Source: Prunella strophiata
Taxonomy: Eukaryota > Chordata > Aves > Passeriformes > Prunellidae
Direction: 5' to 3'
Length of the DNA stretch: 64,000 nucleotides
Assembly: GCA_036583965.1 (NCBI GenBank)
Contig: JAZBQD010000092.1
Location: forward strand, 52,210-116,209
The first letter of the stretch is position 1. Each line of letters begins with the position of its first letter. Below are positions 11,736 to 23,060 of this stretch, one piece after another. The notes beneath the pieces were generated by a model. It worked only from the letters and a program-made list of their open reading frames with translations. It searched no databases and was not told the DNA's origin. Made by a program: the position numbers and the translations under genes.

Positions 11736-12412
11736 AAGTATTATTGGCAATATGATATATGTATCTGCTTATTAACGAAGTATTACTAGCAATATGATAT
11801 ATGTATTAATTCATTGGCAAAACAGATATTTACCTTTCCATATTTAGAAACTGGAAAAGGCCATATCTGGCCTTGTTTGGGGGTGTAGGATCAAAGAAAA
11901 CTCCCATGGTTCCTCCTTGAGCCATGGCCAGGCTTTAAGAGAAACCCAAAAGGCAAATGAAATCACATGTTCCTGCACTGGACATTATGGTAGATTGTTT
12001 ATTCAACAGTATAAAAACAGGACCCCTCTCACAGCAAAGTCAGAAGCCTCATGGCCTGCAAGGTGGACACACCACAGAATTTCCCAATTACTGGGTCTGG
12101 TTCTCCAATCCTTCGCTATGACAGCTTCCCCCAGCTGATGTTTGTGGATCTGGATGAAGGTGTAAAGTATTAAGGTAACTGGTGATGTATCTTTTTTAAT
12201 GACTACAGGCAATCTTTTGTAGTAATGATTAGATGCATTGCTTAGCTTATCCTTTTGTAATTATTTGCTAATGATTTGGTGCATTTCTTAGATTATCCTT
12301 TTGTAATTCTTTGCAATTTTGCATTATAGTAAATTATACTTATTTCTTAAGCTGGTGTCTGTCTTTGGTGGTGACCCTGCCTACCGGCAAAATAATTGTT
12401 TCCAGAAGAGAC
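11736..12412 (+). mobile_element. Solo LTR-like element, plus strand
   Basis: Immediately after the CR1 tail lies a roughly 44-bp imperfect tandem pair (near 11740-11785 and 11777-11822, core GCAATATGATATATGTAT). A TATAAAAACAGG box is at about 12010, and a second internal repeat is built on TTATCCTTTTGTAATT. No retroviral gene adjoins it. The layout fits a solo LTR; the edges are uncertain. Confidence 0.5.
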
Positions 12413-12442
12413 ATTCACTCAAATTCTAGGCTTTTGCCTAGA

Positions 12443-13115
12443 TAGCATAGAATAATAGAATGGTTTGAGTTGGAAGGGACCTTAAAGATCATCTAGTTCC
12501 AACCCCCCTACCATGGGCAGAGAAACCTTCTACTAGACCAGGTTGCTCAAAGCTCTATCCAACTAGGCCTTGAACACTGCCAGGGATGGGGCATCCACAG
12601 CTTATCTGGGCAACCTGTGCCAGGGCCTCACTGTCCTCACAGGGAAGAATTTCTTCCTAATATCTAAATTTTATTTAAGCTCTTTAAAACCATTTGTGTT
12701 AACACCAAGGTTGTGGTTTTGATCCCTGTATGGGCTGTTCACATAAGAGTTGAACTCGATGATCCTCGTGGGTCCCTTCCAACTCAGAATATTCTGTGAA
12801 ATCCTGTTGCTATAGGCACTGGCAAAAAGTCTCTCTTAGTTTTTCTTGTAAGCCCCCTTTATATATTAAAAAGCTGTATTAAGGTCTCCCCAAAGCCTTA
12901 CCCAGTCTAAACAGTCCAAACTCTCTCAGCCTGTCTTCATAGGAAATGTGTTCCAGCCCTCTGTTTATTTTTGTGGCTCTCTTCTGGACCCACTCCAACA
13001 AGCCCATGACTTTCTTGTGCTGGGAACCCCAGAACTTGGTGCAATACTCCAGGTGGGTTCACATGAGAGTGAAACAGAAGGGGAGAATCACCTCCCTTGA
13101 CCTGCTGTTTAGTCA
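12443..13115 (-). mobile_element. CR1 LINE, minus strand, interrupted by a SINE
   Basis: The reverse-complement CR1 3' end (ATAGAATGGTTTGAGTTGG) begins near 12450 and CR1 sequence continues to about 13115. It is interrupted at 12701-12799 by a plus-strand SINE. It is diverged, without a long frame. Confidence 0.8.
12701..12799 (+). mobile_element. tRNA-like SINE with CR1-type 3' end, nested in CR1
   Basis: The segment contains a B-box-like sequence (GGTTTTGATCC at 12715-12725, against the tRNA consensus GGTTCGANTCC with one extra T). It is followed by a CR1-type 3' end with GATGATCCTCGTGGG and the terminal ATTCTGTGA. This is the architecture of tRNA-derived SINEs mobilised by CR1, such as those described in zebra finch. 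The 5' tRNA half with the A box is missing. It is oriented opposite to the CR1 it interrupts. Confidence 0.65.
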
Positions 13116-16100
13116 TGTGAAAGAAAGAACATTATCATATGGGTTTAGATGGTACAAAACATAAATGCAGATCAAGCTGGTCATTCTAACACGATAGAGT
13201 AAACACATTTCTCCCATGTAGCTATTTGGGATCTCATTGTGCTATATAATACAGTCAATAAAATATATCAACTTATGTTAGAAGCATAAAGCTATTATAT
13301 CTCAAATGTTAGTATTCAGATGCTTGTCTGATAGTCTCAATTGTACATAACACCTATTTGCCCAGTCAGAACTATACCCAAAAGAAGGATTTTTTTCAAG
13401 GTTCAAACATGCCACTTCTACTAAAATGATAAAGTAACTCTTACTTCAAACAAACACAAAAAATACAAGTCCATGGTCTTGCAAAGCCTTCCAACAACTT
13501 GAATCCTCATGGATAACATGAATTTTAAAATAATATACCTTACAGTATTTATTATGCACTGTATATCCTTATTTGTTTTCAAAGAGAGTACATTAAGAGT
13601 AACATAAGGATAATACTATCTTAACAGTGTAAGTAAAATATTGTCTCACAATAAATATTTTCTTCTCATATTTAACCCCTTTTCCTTGTACTAGTGTGTA
13701 GAACTTCTTCACACTCCTCTTTCTTAAGAAGACTGAAAAAGCAGTAACTATCTAGATCTACATCTACCTAGTTTTGAGGCCATTCATAGACCTTTCTCAA
13801 AAGAACATTCATCTCACTCCCATATACTCTCATGCTGGCTACTCTGTTTTCTAAGATTTGCCTCAGTGTCATTACATGTGATTACATAATTAAACTTTGA
13901 GGAGGGGAAAGAAGAGGTATATTAGTCATTTGATAAGGAATAAACAAAACCACTCTTCCATAAAATAAAATAAAATAAAATAAAATAAAATAAAATAAAA
14001 TAAAATAAAATAAAACCAAGAAAACACACAAACACAGGAAACTTTACCTAGGAATCATATGGAGAATTTTAGCCATAACCTCCAACAGAGGAATAGAAAA
14101 GGAGGTAATTGGAGGGAGGTAGGAGAGCAAGGCTAAAGGGTACAAAACTTTCCAATTACCAGCCTTGAGAATGCATTATGAAATCCTTTCCCTCTTTCCC
14201 TTCTCATTAATGCTCCAAGACTGCAACTGTTGCTTTCTTGGCTATGCACAAAACTTAGTTCTTCCTTACTAAAGCCACTATTCAAAGTGAAAGTTTCTCA
14301 CAGGATATTAATAAATGCTAAGAAAAGCTATGTCCCCGAAAGATCTGTTCCTTAAAACTAATAGTATTCCTTCATCCTTTTTCCCCCAGTGTGTATGCAT
14401 AGAACAAATTGGACAAAAGTTCACAATAAGGAGCCATGACATAACAGGGCATGACATGTAGAAAGACAAAGAAAACACTACTCACATTTTATTTTTCTCT
14501 CTCACATAATCTGAGGGACTTAAATGTTGAATTTGTATTCTCCCTTGGTCCTGAATTTATAGGGTCACTCACAGTTTTATCTCTTTCTCACAACACCTAC
14601 ACACGTGTGTGCATACAGAGAAATCCCTACTGGTTCCAAGGGTAACCTTATAAGTCTACCCAGAGGGTAGCACAGTTCCAAATATTGTAACACATTTCCT
14701 GTGGCTTACAGTGGGTTGTCTTTGAGAGTGCTTTTTAATGTCTATTTTCCTTGGGGAGTCACCAGCAATTTTTTTGCTGTCCTCTTGCAGTTCTACATCT
14801 TCACAACTATTGCAAGAAGCCCCTCTCAAAGAAAGCTATCCCCTCTATGGACTTTGTCCACCAGCAAGGACAGGAGGAAGCCCAGCCAGCTCCCCTTCAC
14901 CAGCATTCCCCATGGAAGGTGGCCATGTTCCCATACAGATTAGTCAGGGCCAGCCAGCCCTCTAGCTGGACAGGAACAATACAACTTCTCTAGTCTCAGA
15001 AGAGACCCCAAGTCTAATTTCAACTATTTCAAACTATGAAGAGAGGTCATCATAAGTCATTAAATAAATTAATGTTTTAATCATGTTCCTTGTATATTTT
15101 AACATCAATATACCTATGCATATACTTTAATGTGTGTAGATAGACACAGTGATGAAGACTTTATAGATACAAATATACCACTGGCACTGCAAGTTTAAGA
15201 AAACAGGTAAGGGCAATATTATCAAAGAACAAGTTTATAATTAAATAATAATTAGATTCTACACACACAAAGAAACCTGTGCTATTTATTAAAGAAAAAA
15301 AAAAGGGAAAGCAAATTGAACAGCTAAGTTCTCAGAGGACATCCTTGCTAGCCTTATGCACTATACTATATAGGTATTTTGGTGCTAACTACATGATTAC
15401 TGAAATGCAAAGTACATTTTTAGATGCAGTATTTGCTCATGACAATAAATTAAAACAAAATTTATTCTTGGGGAAGGGAAGGACAGAAGCTTTTATTGGG
15501 TCACTAAGAACATGAGATTAGAAGATACCAGGGACAAATGGGCAGATTTTATCAGTCAAGTCATCTGGTCACTTCATTCTGCATTTGCATTCATAACAGC
15601 ACAGTGTATTAACATGTCTTAAAGCACTGCTTTCCTATGACTGAAAAGAACAGCATTATATTCCATTTCTTCTGCAAAATTATTAGCAGCACAACAGAGC
15701 ATCACATTATGTGAACAGCATTCACCTGTAGGGCCCATACAGCCATACTAGCTTGAATTCAGCTCCATTCTGTCCACCTGCTCAGCTGAGCTAATTCAGT
15801 AACCTAAAGAAAAATGGTTTCCAGCCTTTTCAGACAAATCAAAACTAATGGATCTAATACTCTTCAAGAAAAGCTGCTGCTTTTCTTTATACTTACCAAG
15901 CAGCTTGTTATATGCCTAAAGTACATATTTATTTAGATTTGATTATGAAATCTTGTATATACCCAATCAGCAACTCCTCAAAAAGTTTTTATAATTTCTT
16001 TTGTAATGTTTTTATAGCATTTATAAACACACACACATAAATAACAACCAAAAATGGCTAGATTAATAAATAACTGCTCCCTATTAAAAAGACATTAAAA

Positions 16101-16610
16101 ATCATAAGATTATGTCAATCAGAACACAATGAAAATTATAGATAGGTGGTGTTCTTTGTTGCCGTTCAGAAACAGTATCTACTCCCTGATACTTTTCTAG
16201 TATGAAAAGTCTTACTAAATGAAAGAATTAGAAGCAGTGAGTTACAACTACTGTTTTAATCAAACATCACCTCTAGCAAATAAGCTATACTACTGAGGTA
16301 CAGCTTTATGTACCTTAGAAAAAGCCAAGCTCTCCCAAAGTTTCTTCAGTTCTGCTCTCTTAAAATGTTATGTGGGTTTTTTTGTTTAATAAAAGTCCAC
16401 AAGCTGATTATTGGCATAAGAGTTATTGACATTATAAATCCTGCTTTACCTCTCCATCTGAGGAAAAATTCTAAATTCACTACAGTCACTGGCTAATTAA
16501 GATTTTTGTTTAATAATGTTTTCAACATTTCTACTTTTCACTAGTTATACTTGCTTCTGGTTTTGCAGAACTGACTCAAATATATTTCTTGTGGTATTCA
16601 CATACTCTTT
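13116..16610. other. No gene seen; AT-rich intervening DNA
   Basis: No supported gene, LTR or CR1. A GC-richer patch at 14700-15000 has three overlapping short plus-strand frames with no recognisable domain. Apart from the TAAAA microsatellite, this looks like ordinary intergenic or intronic bird DNA. Confidence 0.5.
13963..14018 (+). repeat. (TAAAA)n microsatellite
   Basis: About eleven pentanucleotide units of AAAAT/TAAAA occur in uninterrupted tandem. Confidence 0.9.
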
Positions 16611-17000
16611 TGAACAGAGAGAGACATAATTTTCTCTCCCAGGATTTTTCCTGGGGAAGGCAGTGAGAAAGCTCAGAGAAGAAGATAAAACAAGTCTTAT
16701 CTCTATTCACTGCTCCTGTTGTTTGGCACATGTAGAATGTGTTATGGAGATTGTTTACCGAGAGTGATTTGTTAATTGGACACCGGTGAAGGTTGTTTTG
16801 ATTGATTGGCCAATTAGGTCAAAGCTGTGTCGTGACTGTCTGGAGACAGTCACGGGTTTTTCTTTAGTATCTTCTTAGTATGTAATGTAGTATAGTATTA
16901 GTGTAATATAGTATAGCTTAATAAAGCATTTGTTCAGCCTTCTGAAAACTTGGAGTCAATGCACATTATTCCCCGGCTGGGGGTCCACCTGATGCTATAT
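16611..17000 (+). mobile_element. Solo LTR, plus strand, related to 36538-36950
   Basis: The segment has GGAGATTGTTTACC, a CCAAT-type GATTGGCCAATTAGG, a TA-rich stretch with repeated TAGTATAGTA words, and AATAAAG at about 16920 followed by CTTCTGAAAACTTGGAGT. The minus-strand segment at 36538-36950 carries the same blocks in the same order when reversed. No flanking retroviral genes are seen. Ends are approximate. Confidence 0.65.
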
Positions 17001-17439
17001 ATTTCTAGTTATTCTTATTTGTTATGGAATAAGATATTCAAGAATAGGCTTAGGTAGGGAATCCGTCCTTATTCTGATATTCTGGCAAAGAATTGTCGGA
17101 GACTGAAATCTTATAATTTATGGCTTAAACATCTTAATGAAGGACTTTTGCCTATTATAGCAAAACTGTATAACAAAAGCTGCATGGAAGAACACCACAC
17201 CCTGACTGAGGCCCTGCACTGCACGTTGATGGAGATAAGATAAAGTGATTCAGGTTTGGGCTGGGGGAAGAAGAATATATTCACAGGAGAATTAAGCCTC
17301 ACACCTTGGGGGTGGAGACCACAGCCCCAGGTTTATCTGCTGCGAAGCTCACACAGACCCTCACAGCAAAGAAAGGGTTTGGGTGTGTGGTGCAAAAGCC
17401 TCTGGTCAGAGGCAGTGAATTCCCATCCTGTCCCCCACA

Positions 17440-17486
17440 CCACCACTTTTTCTCTTTCTTTCTCTCTCTTTTTCTTTCTTTCTTTC
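17440..17486 (+). repeat. (TTTC)n microsatellite, left part
   Basis: CT-rich tetranucleotide tract ending in TTTCTTTC just before the TG of the LTR at 17487. It is the left arm of a tract that resumes at 17988. Confidence 0.85.
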
Positions 17487-17987
17487 TGAGAGGAATAGCG
17501 GATTTGTCTTTACAAACAAGCTGTGGGTCTGCTGGTAGATAAAACTAGCACTGGAAGATAAAAGAAACAATGGGAAGGATTCCACTGACTGATGAATGGA
17601 AAAAGAGAATTGCTTTTACAAATAAACTTTAGGTTTGCTGATAAATGAAATTAGACATTGAAAGATGAAAGAAACAATGGGGAAGAAAACCCCTAAATTC
17701 CATAAGAATTAAAAATTAAAAAGGGGGGTTATACATTAGAGGGAAATCTTCGGTATCAGGCATATCGGGAAGTCTGTACCTCTCAAGTACCTCAGCCAAT
17801 GGGGAAAGAGAGAAGGGAAATGTGGCCAGGAAATTAGGATAAAAAGGAAGGCTGTGTCCTCCAAAAATTTGAGAGGCCCCAGGGGAATGCCCCATGGCCT
17901 CTCCCTTTATTTGAATAAAGTAAAAGGACTCCTCTGTCTCCTTTTTGGACATAAACCTCTGATGTTTGTAGATTAATTTTCCTAACA
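17487..17987 (+). mobile_element. Solo LTR inserted in a (TTTC)n microsatellite
   Basis: TGAGAGG at 17487 and CCTAACA at 17987 give a 501-bp TG...CA element. The left part contains an imperfect direct repeat of roughly 75-80 bp (about 17506-17578 and 17610-17690, both with TTTACAAA and GAAAGAAACAATGGG-type words), resembling duplicated U3 enhancers. A GGATAAAA box and AATAAAG near 17914 follow. Both flanks read TTTCTTTC, compatible with a target duplication but indistinguishable from the microsatellite period. Confidence 0.7.
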
Positions 17988-18114
17988 TTTCTTTCTTTCT
18001 TATTTCTTCTTTCTTTCTTTATTCTTCTTCTTTCTTTATTTCTTTCTTTCTTATTTATTTCTTTACTTTCTTTCTTTTCTTCCTTTTCCTTCTTTCTTCT
18101 TTCTTTCTTTCTTT

Positions 18115-18166
<52 letters not shown>

Positions 18167-18250
18167 TTCTTTCTTTCTTTCTTTCTTTCTTTTCTTTCTT
18201 TCTTTCTTCCTGCCTTCCTTCCTGCCTTGCCATGCCTTTCCTTTCCTTTC
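17988..18250 (+). repeat. (TTTC)n microsatellite, right part, about 260 bp
   Basis: Long TTTC tract with interruptions (TTTTC, TTATT, TTCC). The Lys/Glu/Arg-only frame on the minus strand through it is a by-product of the repeat, not a gene. Confidence 0.95.
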
Positions 18251-19256
18251 CCTTTGCCTCTCTTACTATTAAATAAAATATATCAATTTTTCTTGACACC
18301 AACATCTAAGCTCGTTTAGTTTTAATCAAGTTTTGGGGTATAATTCAAACTTTTCTGGATTAAGTCTGTTTTATTCACAGACACTTAGTTTTCTTTGCTC
18401 TTCTGTGATAAGACCAGATCCTAACAAGAATCATAATGAAATTTCAGCTCACACAAGGGAGGAGGTCTTGTTACTTGTCTTTTTTTTTTTCTTTTTTTTT
18501 TTCATTTTTTAAACTTTTCTCCAAAGTAAACCTTTACTTCCATGAAATAAACAGTTATTTTATACATCATTTCTTTGTCAAACAGACAAATGAGAAGTGT
18601 TCAAGTCTAAATTTTCAGCTTACATTTTCAGCTATTAAAATGTTATCCACACAAGTCAACATTCTTCATAATTTTTTTATACTATAATTTCAGTTAAACA
18701 AAAAAACAAGCAAAAGGAACATAAACAGCTATCAACAGAAACACAAAACAGCTGTCAACTGGCTTACTGAACACTACACAACACTTGTAAGTCCTTCTTC
18801 AGCAATTCTAAGAAGGCACATGTGCATGCAGTCATGGAGGAAACATAATTGATCTTAAATTATTTTAAGTCTCTAAACCAGATAAAGTGAACTTAGAGGT
18901 GTCCTTGGTAACCCAAATTTTTATTGTATTCCATATCTATTTGTCCCCAAAACTGTTACTTGTTGCTTTAAGGCCTGGCATTGCAGCTGGAAACAAAGCT
19001 GAGGGATTGCTGAGGTGCCTTTAAAAAGTCAGGGGTGACCAAGCAAACCCTCTTTTACCTGGTGGCTTTTGTTTAAGGTAGAGGCTCTGCTTAGGAGGGG
19101 GTTCTTTCAGGTGGGTTTTCTGGGCTCACAACCGTAGCAACCAGAAAAAAGCTGCACTTGGCAATCAGAAACTGTTCCGGAGTGAATTTTGCAACGACTG
19201 TCAGCAGCACAAAGCCTGAGCTGGTCCAGCACCAAGCCACTGCTCCTTGGTGCCAA
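18251..19256. other. No gene seen
   Basis: AT-rich DNA with T-runs near 18480-18500, then a moderately GC-rich stretch at 18960-19256 before the CR1 tail. No supported feature. Confidence 0.45.
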
Positions 19257-21569
19257 GCGAACATTTCACAGAATTCAGAGAATCACTAGGTTGGAAGAGA
19301 CCTTCAAGATCGTCGAGTCCAACCCATGCCCTAACACCTCAACTAAACCATGGTATCAAGTGTCACATCCAATCTTTTTTAAATACATTTAAAGATGGTG
19401 ACTTCCACCACCTCACTGGGCAGAAAAATCCAGTATTTTATCACCCTTTCCGTAATTTTTTTTTTCCTAATATCCAACCTATATTTCCCTTGGCACAGCT
19501 TAAGACTGTGTCCTCTCATTCTGTCAGTTGCTGCCTGGAGAAAGAGACCAACCCCCACCTGACTACAACCACCTTTCAGGAAGTTGTAGAGAGTGATCAG
19601 GTCACCTCTGAGCCTCCTTTTCTCCAGGCTAAACAATCCCAGCTCCCTCAGTTGTTCCTCATAGGGCTTGTGTTCCAAGCCCCTCATAAGCCTTGTTGCC
19701 CTCTTCTGGATGCACTCAAGCATCTCAACATCCTTCCTAAACTGAGGGGCCCAGAACTGGACACAGTACTCAAGGTGCAACCTCACCAGTGCCAAGTATA
19801 GGGGAAGGATGACCTCCCTGGTCCTGCTGGCCACACTATTCCTGATACAGGCCAGGATGCCATTGACCTTCTTGGCCACCAGGGCACACTGCTGGCTAAT
19901 GTTCAGCTGGCTGTCGACCAGTACCCCCAGGTCCTTTTCTGCCTGCGCACTGTCCAGCCACTCTGTCCCCAGCCTATAATGTTGCAGGGGGTTATTGTGG
20001 CCAAAATGCAGGACATGGCACTTGGATGTAATGAACTTCATCTTATTGGACTCTGCCCATCCATCCAACCATTCCAGGTCTCTCTGCAGAGCCCTCCTAC
20101 CCACCAACAGGTCAACACATGCTCCCAGCATGTCACCTGCAGTGTTCCAGTGTCATCTGCAAATTTACTAATGAAAGACTCAATCCCCTCATCCATGTCA
20201 TCAATAAAAATATTGAACAGAACTGGCCCCAGCACAGACCCCTGAGGAACACCACTAGTGACTGGCTGCCAGCTGGATGCAGCACCGTTCACCCCCACTC
20301 TCTGGGCACAGCCATCCAGCCAATTCTTAACCCAGCAAGAGTGCTCTTGTCCAAACTGGGCTGCCAGCTTTTCCAGGAGTATGCTGTGGGAGACAGTGCC
20401 AAAGACTTTCCTGAAGTCCAAATTGACAACATCCACAGCCTTTCCTGCATCCACCAGGCGGGTCACTTGATCATAAAAGGAGACCAGGTTGGTCATATAT
20501 GACCTACCCCTCCTAAACCCATGCTGGCTGGGGCTGATACCCTGGCCATCCTGTAAGTGCTGCATGATAACACTCAATATAAACTGTTCCATTACCTTAC
20601 CAGGTACTGAGGTCAGGCTAACCGGCCTATAATTACCAGGATCCTCCTTCCTACCCTTCTTATGAATGGGCATCACATTGGCCAGCTTCCAGTCATCTGG
20701 AACCTCACCAGTGAGCCGGGGCTGTTGGTAAATGATGGAGAGTGGCTTCGCAAGCTCATCTGCCAGCTCCCTCATCACCCTGGGATGGATCCCATCTGGT
20801 CCCATAGATTTATGAACATCCAAGTGACTCAGCCGTTCTCTGGTTGCTTCCTCCTGGATATCAGGGGGACCATTCTGCTCCCTAACACCCTCTACCAACC
20901 CAGGAAGACAGTTGTCCTGAGGACAAGCCATCCTTCCACTAAAGACTGAGGCAAAGAAGGCGTTAAGCACTTCCACCTTCTCCTCATCTGCAGCAATTAA
21001 GTTCCCTCCTGCATCCAGTAGAGAACAAAGGTTGATCTTACCCTTCCTTTTGCCGTTAATATATTTACAAAAACATTTTTATTATTCTTCACAAAAGTTG
21101 CCAAATTAAGTTCTAACTGAGCTTTGGCCTCTATTTTTTTTCCTACATATCCTAGCAACCCCCTTAAATACTTCCTGAGAGACCTGACCCTTCTTCCAAA
21201 GATGATACATCCTCTTTTTACTCCTAAGTTCCTTCAAAACCTCATTGCCCTTCCAGGCTGGATGCTTGCCTCACTGACTCATGTTTCAGCACACAGGGGC
21301 AGTCTATTCCTGTGCCCTCAAGATCTCTTTTTTGAAGTACACCCACCTTTCCTGGACTCCTTTGTTATTAAGGGCTGCTTCCCAAGGAACTCTCTGAATA
21401 AGTCTCCTAAATAGGCCAAAGTTTGCCCTCCTGTCTCAGATTGCAAGGCAAGATATTCTATTTGCCATCTGTATGGCAGTTGTCTTCTGTTAAGTGGGCA
21501 GTTTTCCTAATCTCTTCCACAACTAATCCTCTCTCAGGGGAGACATCTGCTGATAATAAACCTATTGAA
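19257..21569 (-). mobile_element. CR1 LINE, about 2.3 kb, minus strand
   Basis: The longest CR1 here. The reverse-complement tail starts at 19262 (TTTCACAGAATTC) and ORF2 is followed on the minus strand into the linker between endonuclease and RT. It ends abruptly at 21569, where a plus-strand LTR begins. The RT is relatively well kept but frameshifted near 20100. Confidence 0.9.
19379..21060 (-). pseudogene. CR1 ORF2 reverse transcriptase, frameshifted
   Basis: Two overlapping minus-strand frames (20976-20038 and 20131-19379) together carry the RT and C-terminal domain of CR1 ORF2. The upstream frame has the region around [12 protein letters not shown], then [17 protein letters not shown], then the palm motif A region, which reads [12 protein letters not shown] with Gly where the second conserved Asp-like position is expected. 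It continues with [10 protein letters not shown] and FADDT, so the catalytic Asp pair of motif C is kept. A frameshift just after this motif moves translation to the second frame, which runs through the thumb to the end of ORF2. The broken motif A and the frameshift make it non-functional. Confidence 0.85.
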
Positions 21570-22089
21570 TGTCATGGCATGACTGATAAGAACTATAGCA
21601 TCCCATTGTGAGATGCTCCGCCCAAAGGGAAGAGCCAAGCATTTCTACCTGGATATAATCTTGAGTTTCTGGAACACCAGCACAGCTTTTCTTCACTGGA
21701 TTCCCCAGAGCAACAGCTGCCTCTTCCACTGGATCTTCAGAGGAAGACTACACCCTTCTACAGCATCACTGCTCCAACAGAACCACACCTGACACTCCAG
21801 GAGGACTGCAGCCACAATTTCAATTAGACTGCTACCAACACCCTGACCAACAGGGTGTCAGGTTGCGTTCTGACTGTCAGTGTTGTTTTGGTTTACTGCA
21901 TTGTTTATGTTATCTTTTTATTTTCTTCCCTAATAAAGAACTGTTATTCCTGCTCCCATATTTTTGCCTGAGAGCCCCCCTTAATTTCAAATTTATGACA
22001 ATTCGGAGGGAGGGGGTTTACATTTTTTTTCCATTTCAGCGGAGGCTCCTGCCTTCCTTAGCAGACACCTGTCTTTTCAAACCAAGACA
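21570..22089 (+). mobile_element. Solo LTR abutting CR1, plus strand
   Basis: TGTCATGGCATG at 21570 and ACCAAGACA at 22089 delimit a 520-bp TG...CA element. AATAAAG lies near 21931 and a G-rich GGAGGGAGGGGG block at about 22005-22017 is followed by a conserved-looking 70-bp end. I associate this structure with a common passerine LTR family. The flanks are CR1 on the left and unassigned DNA on the right; no clear target duplication. Confidence 0.65.
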
Positions 22090-22149
22090 CCTCCAGAAGT
22101 CAAATGTAAAAGTCTTATTGATGTTCCTCCTCATTTCTCATCCACCCTA

Positions 22150-22168
22150 ACACACACACACACACACA
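22150..22168 (+). repeat. (CA)n microsatellite
   Basis: About nine AC units directly after the LTR flank. Confidence 0.85.
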
Positions 22169-22339
22169 CCCCTGTGGCTCAGAAACAGCAGCACCAACAC
22201 TGGCAGAGTACAGTGGGTGGCAGAAGGAGGCAGTGAGACAATGGCACCAGAATCTGAAGAACCAGAGGCTGACACCACGGGGCTGGAGTTCCTCAGGCAA
22301 AGATTTGGCAATTCTTATCTGGCAGTAGAACTGCTTCAT

Positions 22340-22955
22340 AAGCCCACAAAGCCCCTCTATCACTCCCCTCCATCAACAGAACAGGGGGAGAAAATATGAC
22401 AAAAAACTCGTGGCTTAAGATAAGGACAGGGAGATCACCTGCCAGTTACTGTCATGGGCAAAACAGATTTAAATTGGGAAAATAATTTATTTTATTGTCA
22501 ATCGTAACAGTAGGATAGTGAGAAATAAGAACAAAAATAAAAACACTTTACTCTCACTTCTCCCTTCTTCCCAGGCTTGACTTCACTCCTGACTCTTCTA
22601 CATACTCTCCCTGAGCAGCCCAGGGGAATGGCAGTTGCAGTCAGTTCATAACACTTCCTCTCTGCTACTCCTTCCTCACACCATTTCCCTGCTCCAGCAC
22701 GGGGTCATTCTCACGGGATACAGTCCCTCATGACCTGCCCCAGCATGGGTCGGTTTCCTTCAAGAACAGACTGCTCCTGCATGGGTCCCTCTCCAGGGAC
22801 TGCAGTTTCTGTCAGGAACCTGCTCAAGCATGGGCTCTCCATGGGCTGCAGCTTCCTTCAGGACATGTACACCTGCTGTGGTGTGGGGTCCTCCCTGGGC
22901 TGTAGGGGGACAGGCTATTTCCCCATGGTCTTCACCACAGACCGCAGGGGAATCT
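22340..22955 (-). mobile_element. LTR fragment, minus strand, same family as 53857-54973
   Basis: It shares with the solo LTR at 53857-54973 the CACTCCCCTCCATC-type end, GAGAAAATAT, the CAGTCAGTTCAT block and the series of clauses based on CTGC(TC)C(C)AGCATGGG. It stops abruptly at about 22955 at CCATGGTCTTCACCAC plus about 15 bp, where the gammaretrovirus-like LTR remnant begins. The 5' third of the LTR is absent. Confidence 0.65.
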
Positions 22956-23060
22956 GCACCAAAATAAAGTAATGCCACTGTCTAGTACTGAAATTAGAGT
23001 GTTAGAGAGTTTTATTCCTGATTTTCAGTGAGTTTCTGGTGACCCAGATGGGACAACTTT
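22956..23060 (+). mobile_element. Truncated 5' LTR end and primer-binding-site candidate
   Basis: AAAATAAAGTAATGCC to CCTGATTTT (22961-23025) matches the end of the LTR at 31010-31085, including ATTAGAGTGTTAGAGAG. The U3 is missing. TGGTGACCCAGATGGGAC (from about 23038) could be a decayed primer site: its first nine bases equal the start of a tRNA-Trp-type site. Confidence 0.6.

Noticed and set aside
14700..15000. Three overlapping plus-strand frames as a host exon
   Set aside because: All three frames are open over the same bases, with no splice-site pair or recognisable domain; the GC-richer patch alone explains it.
18063..18305. 80-codon Lys/Glu/Arg frame on the minus strand
   Set aside because: It is the translation of the TTTC microsatellite and has no independent coding evidence.
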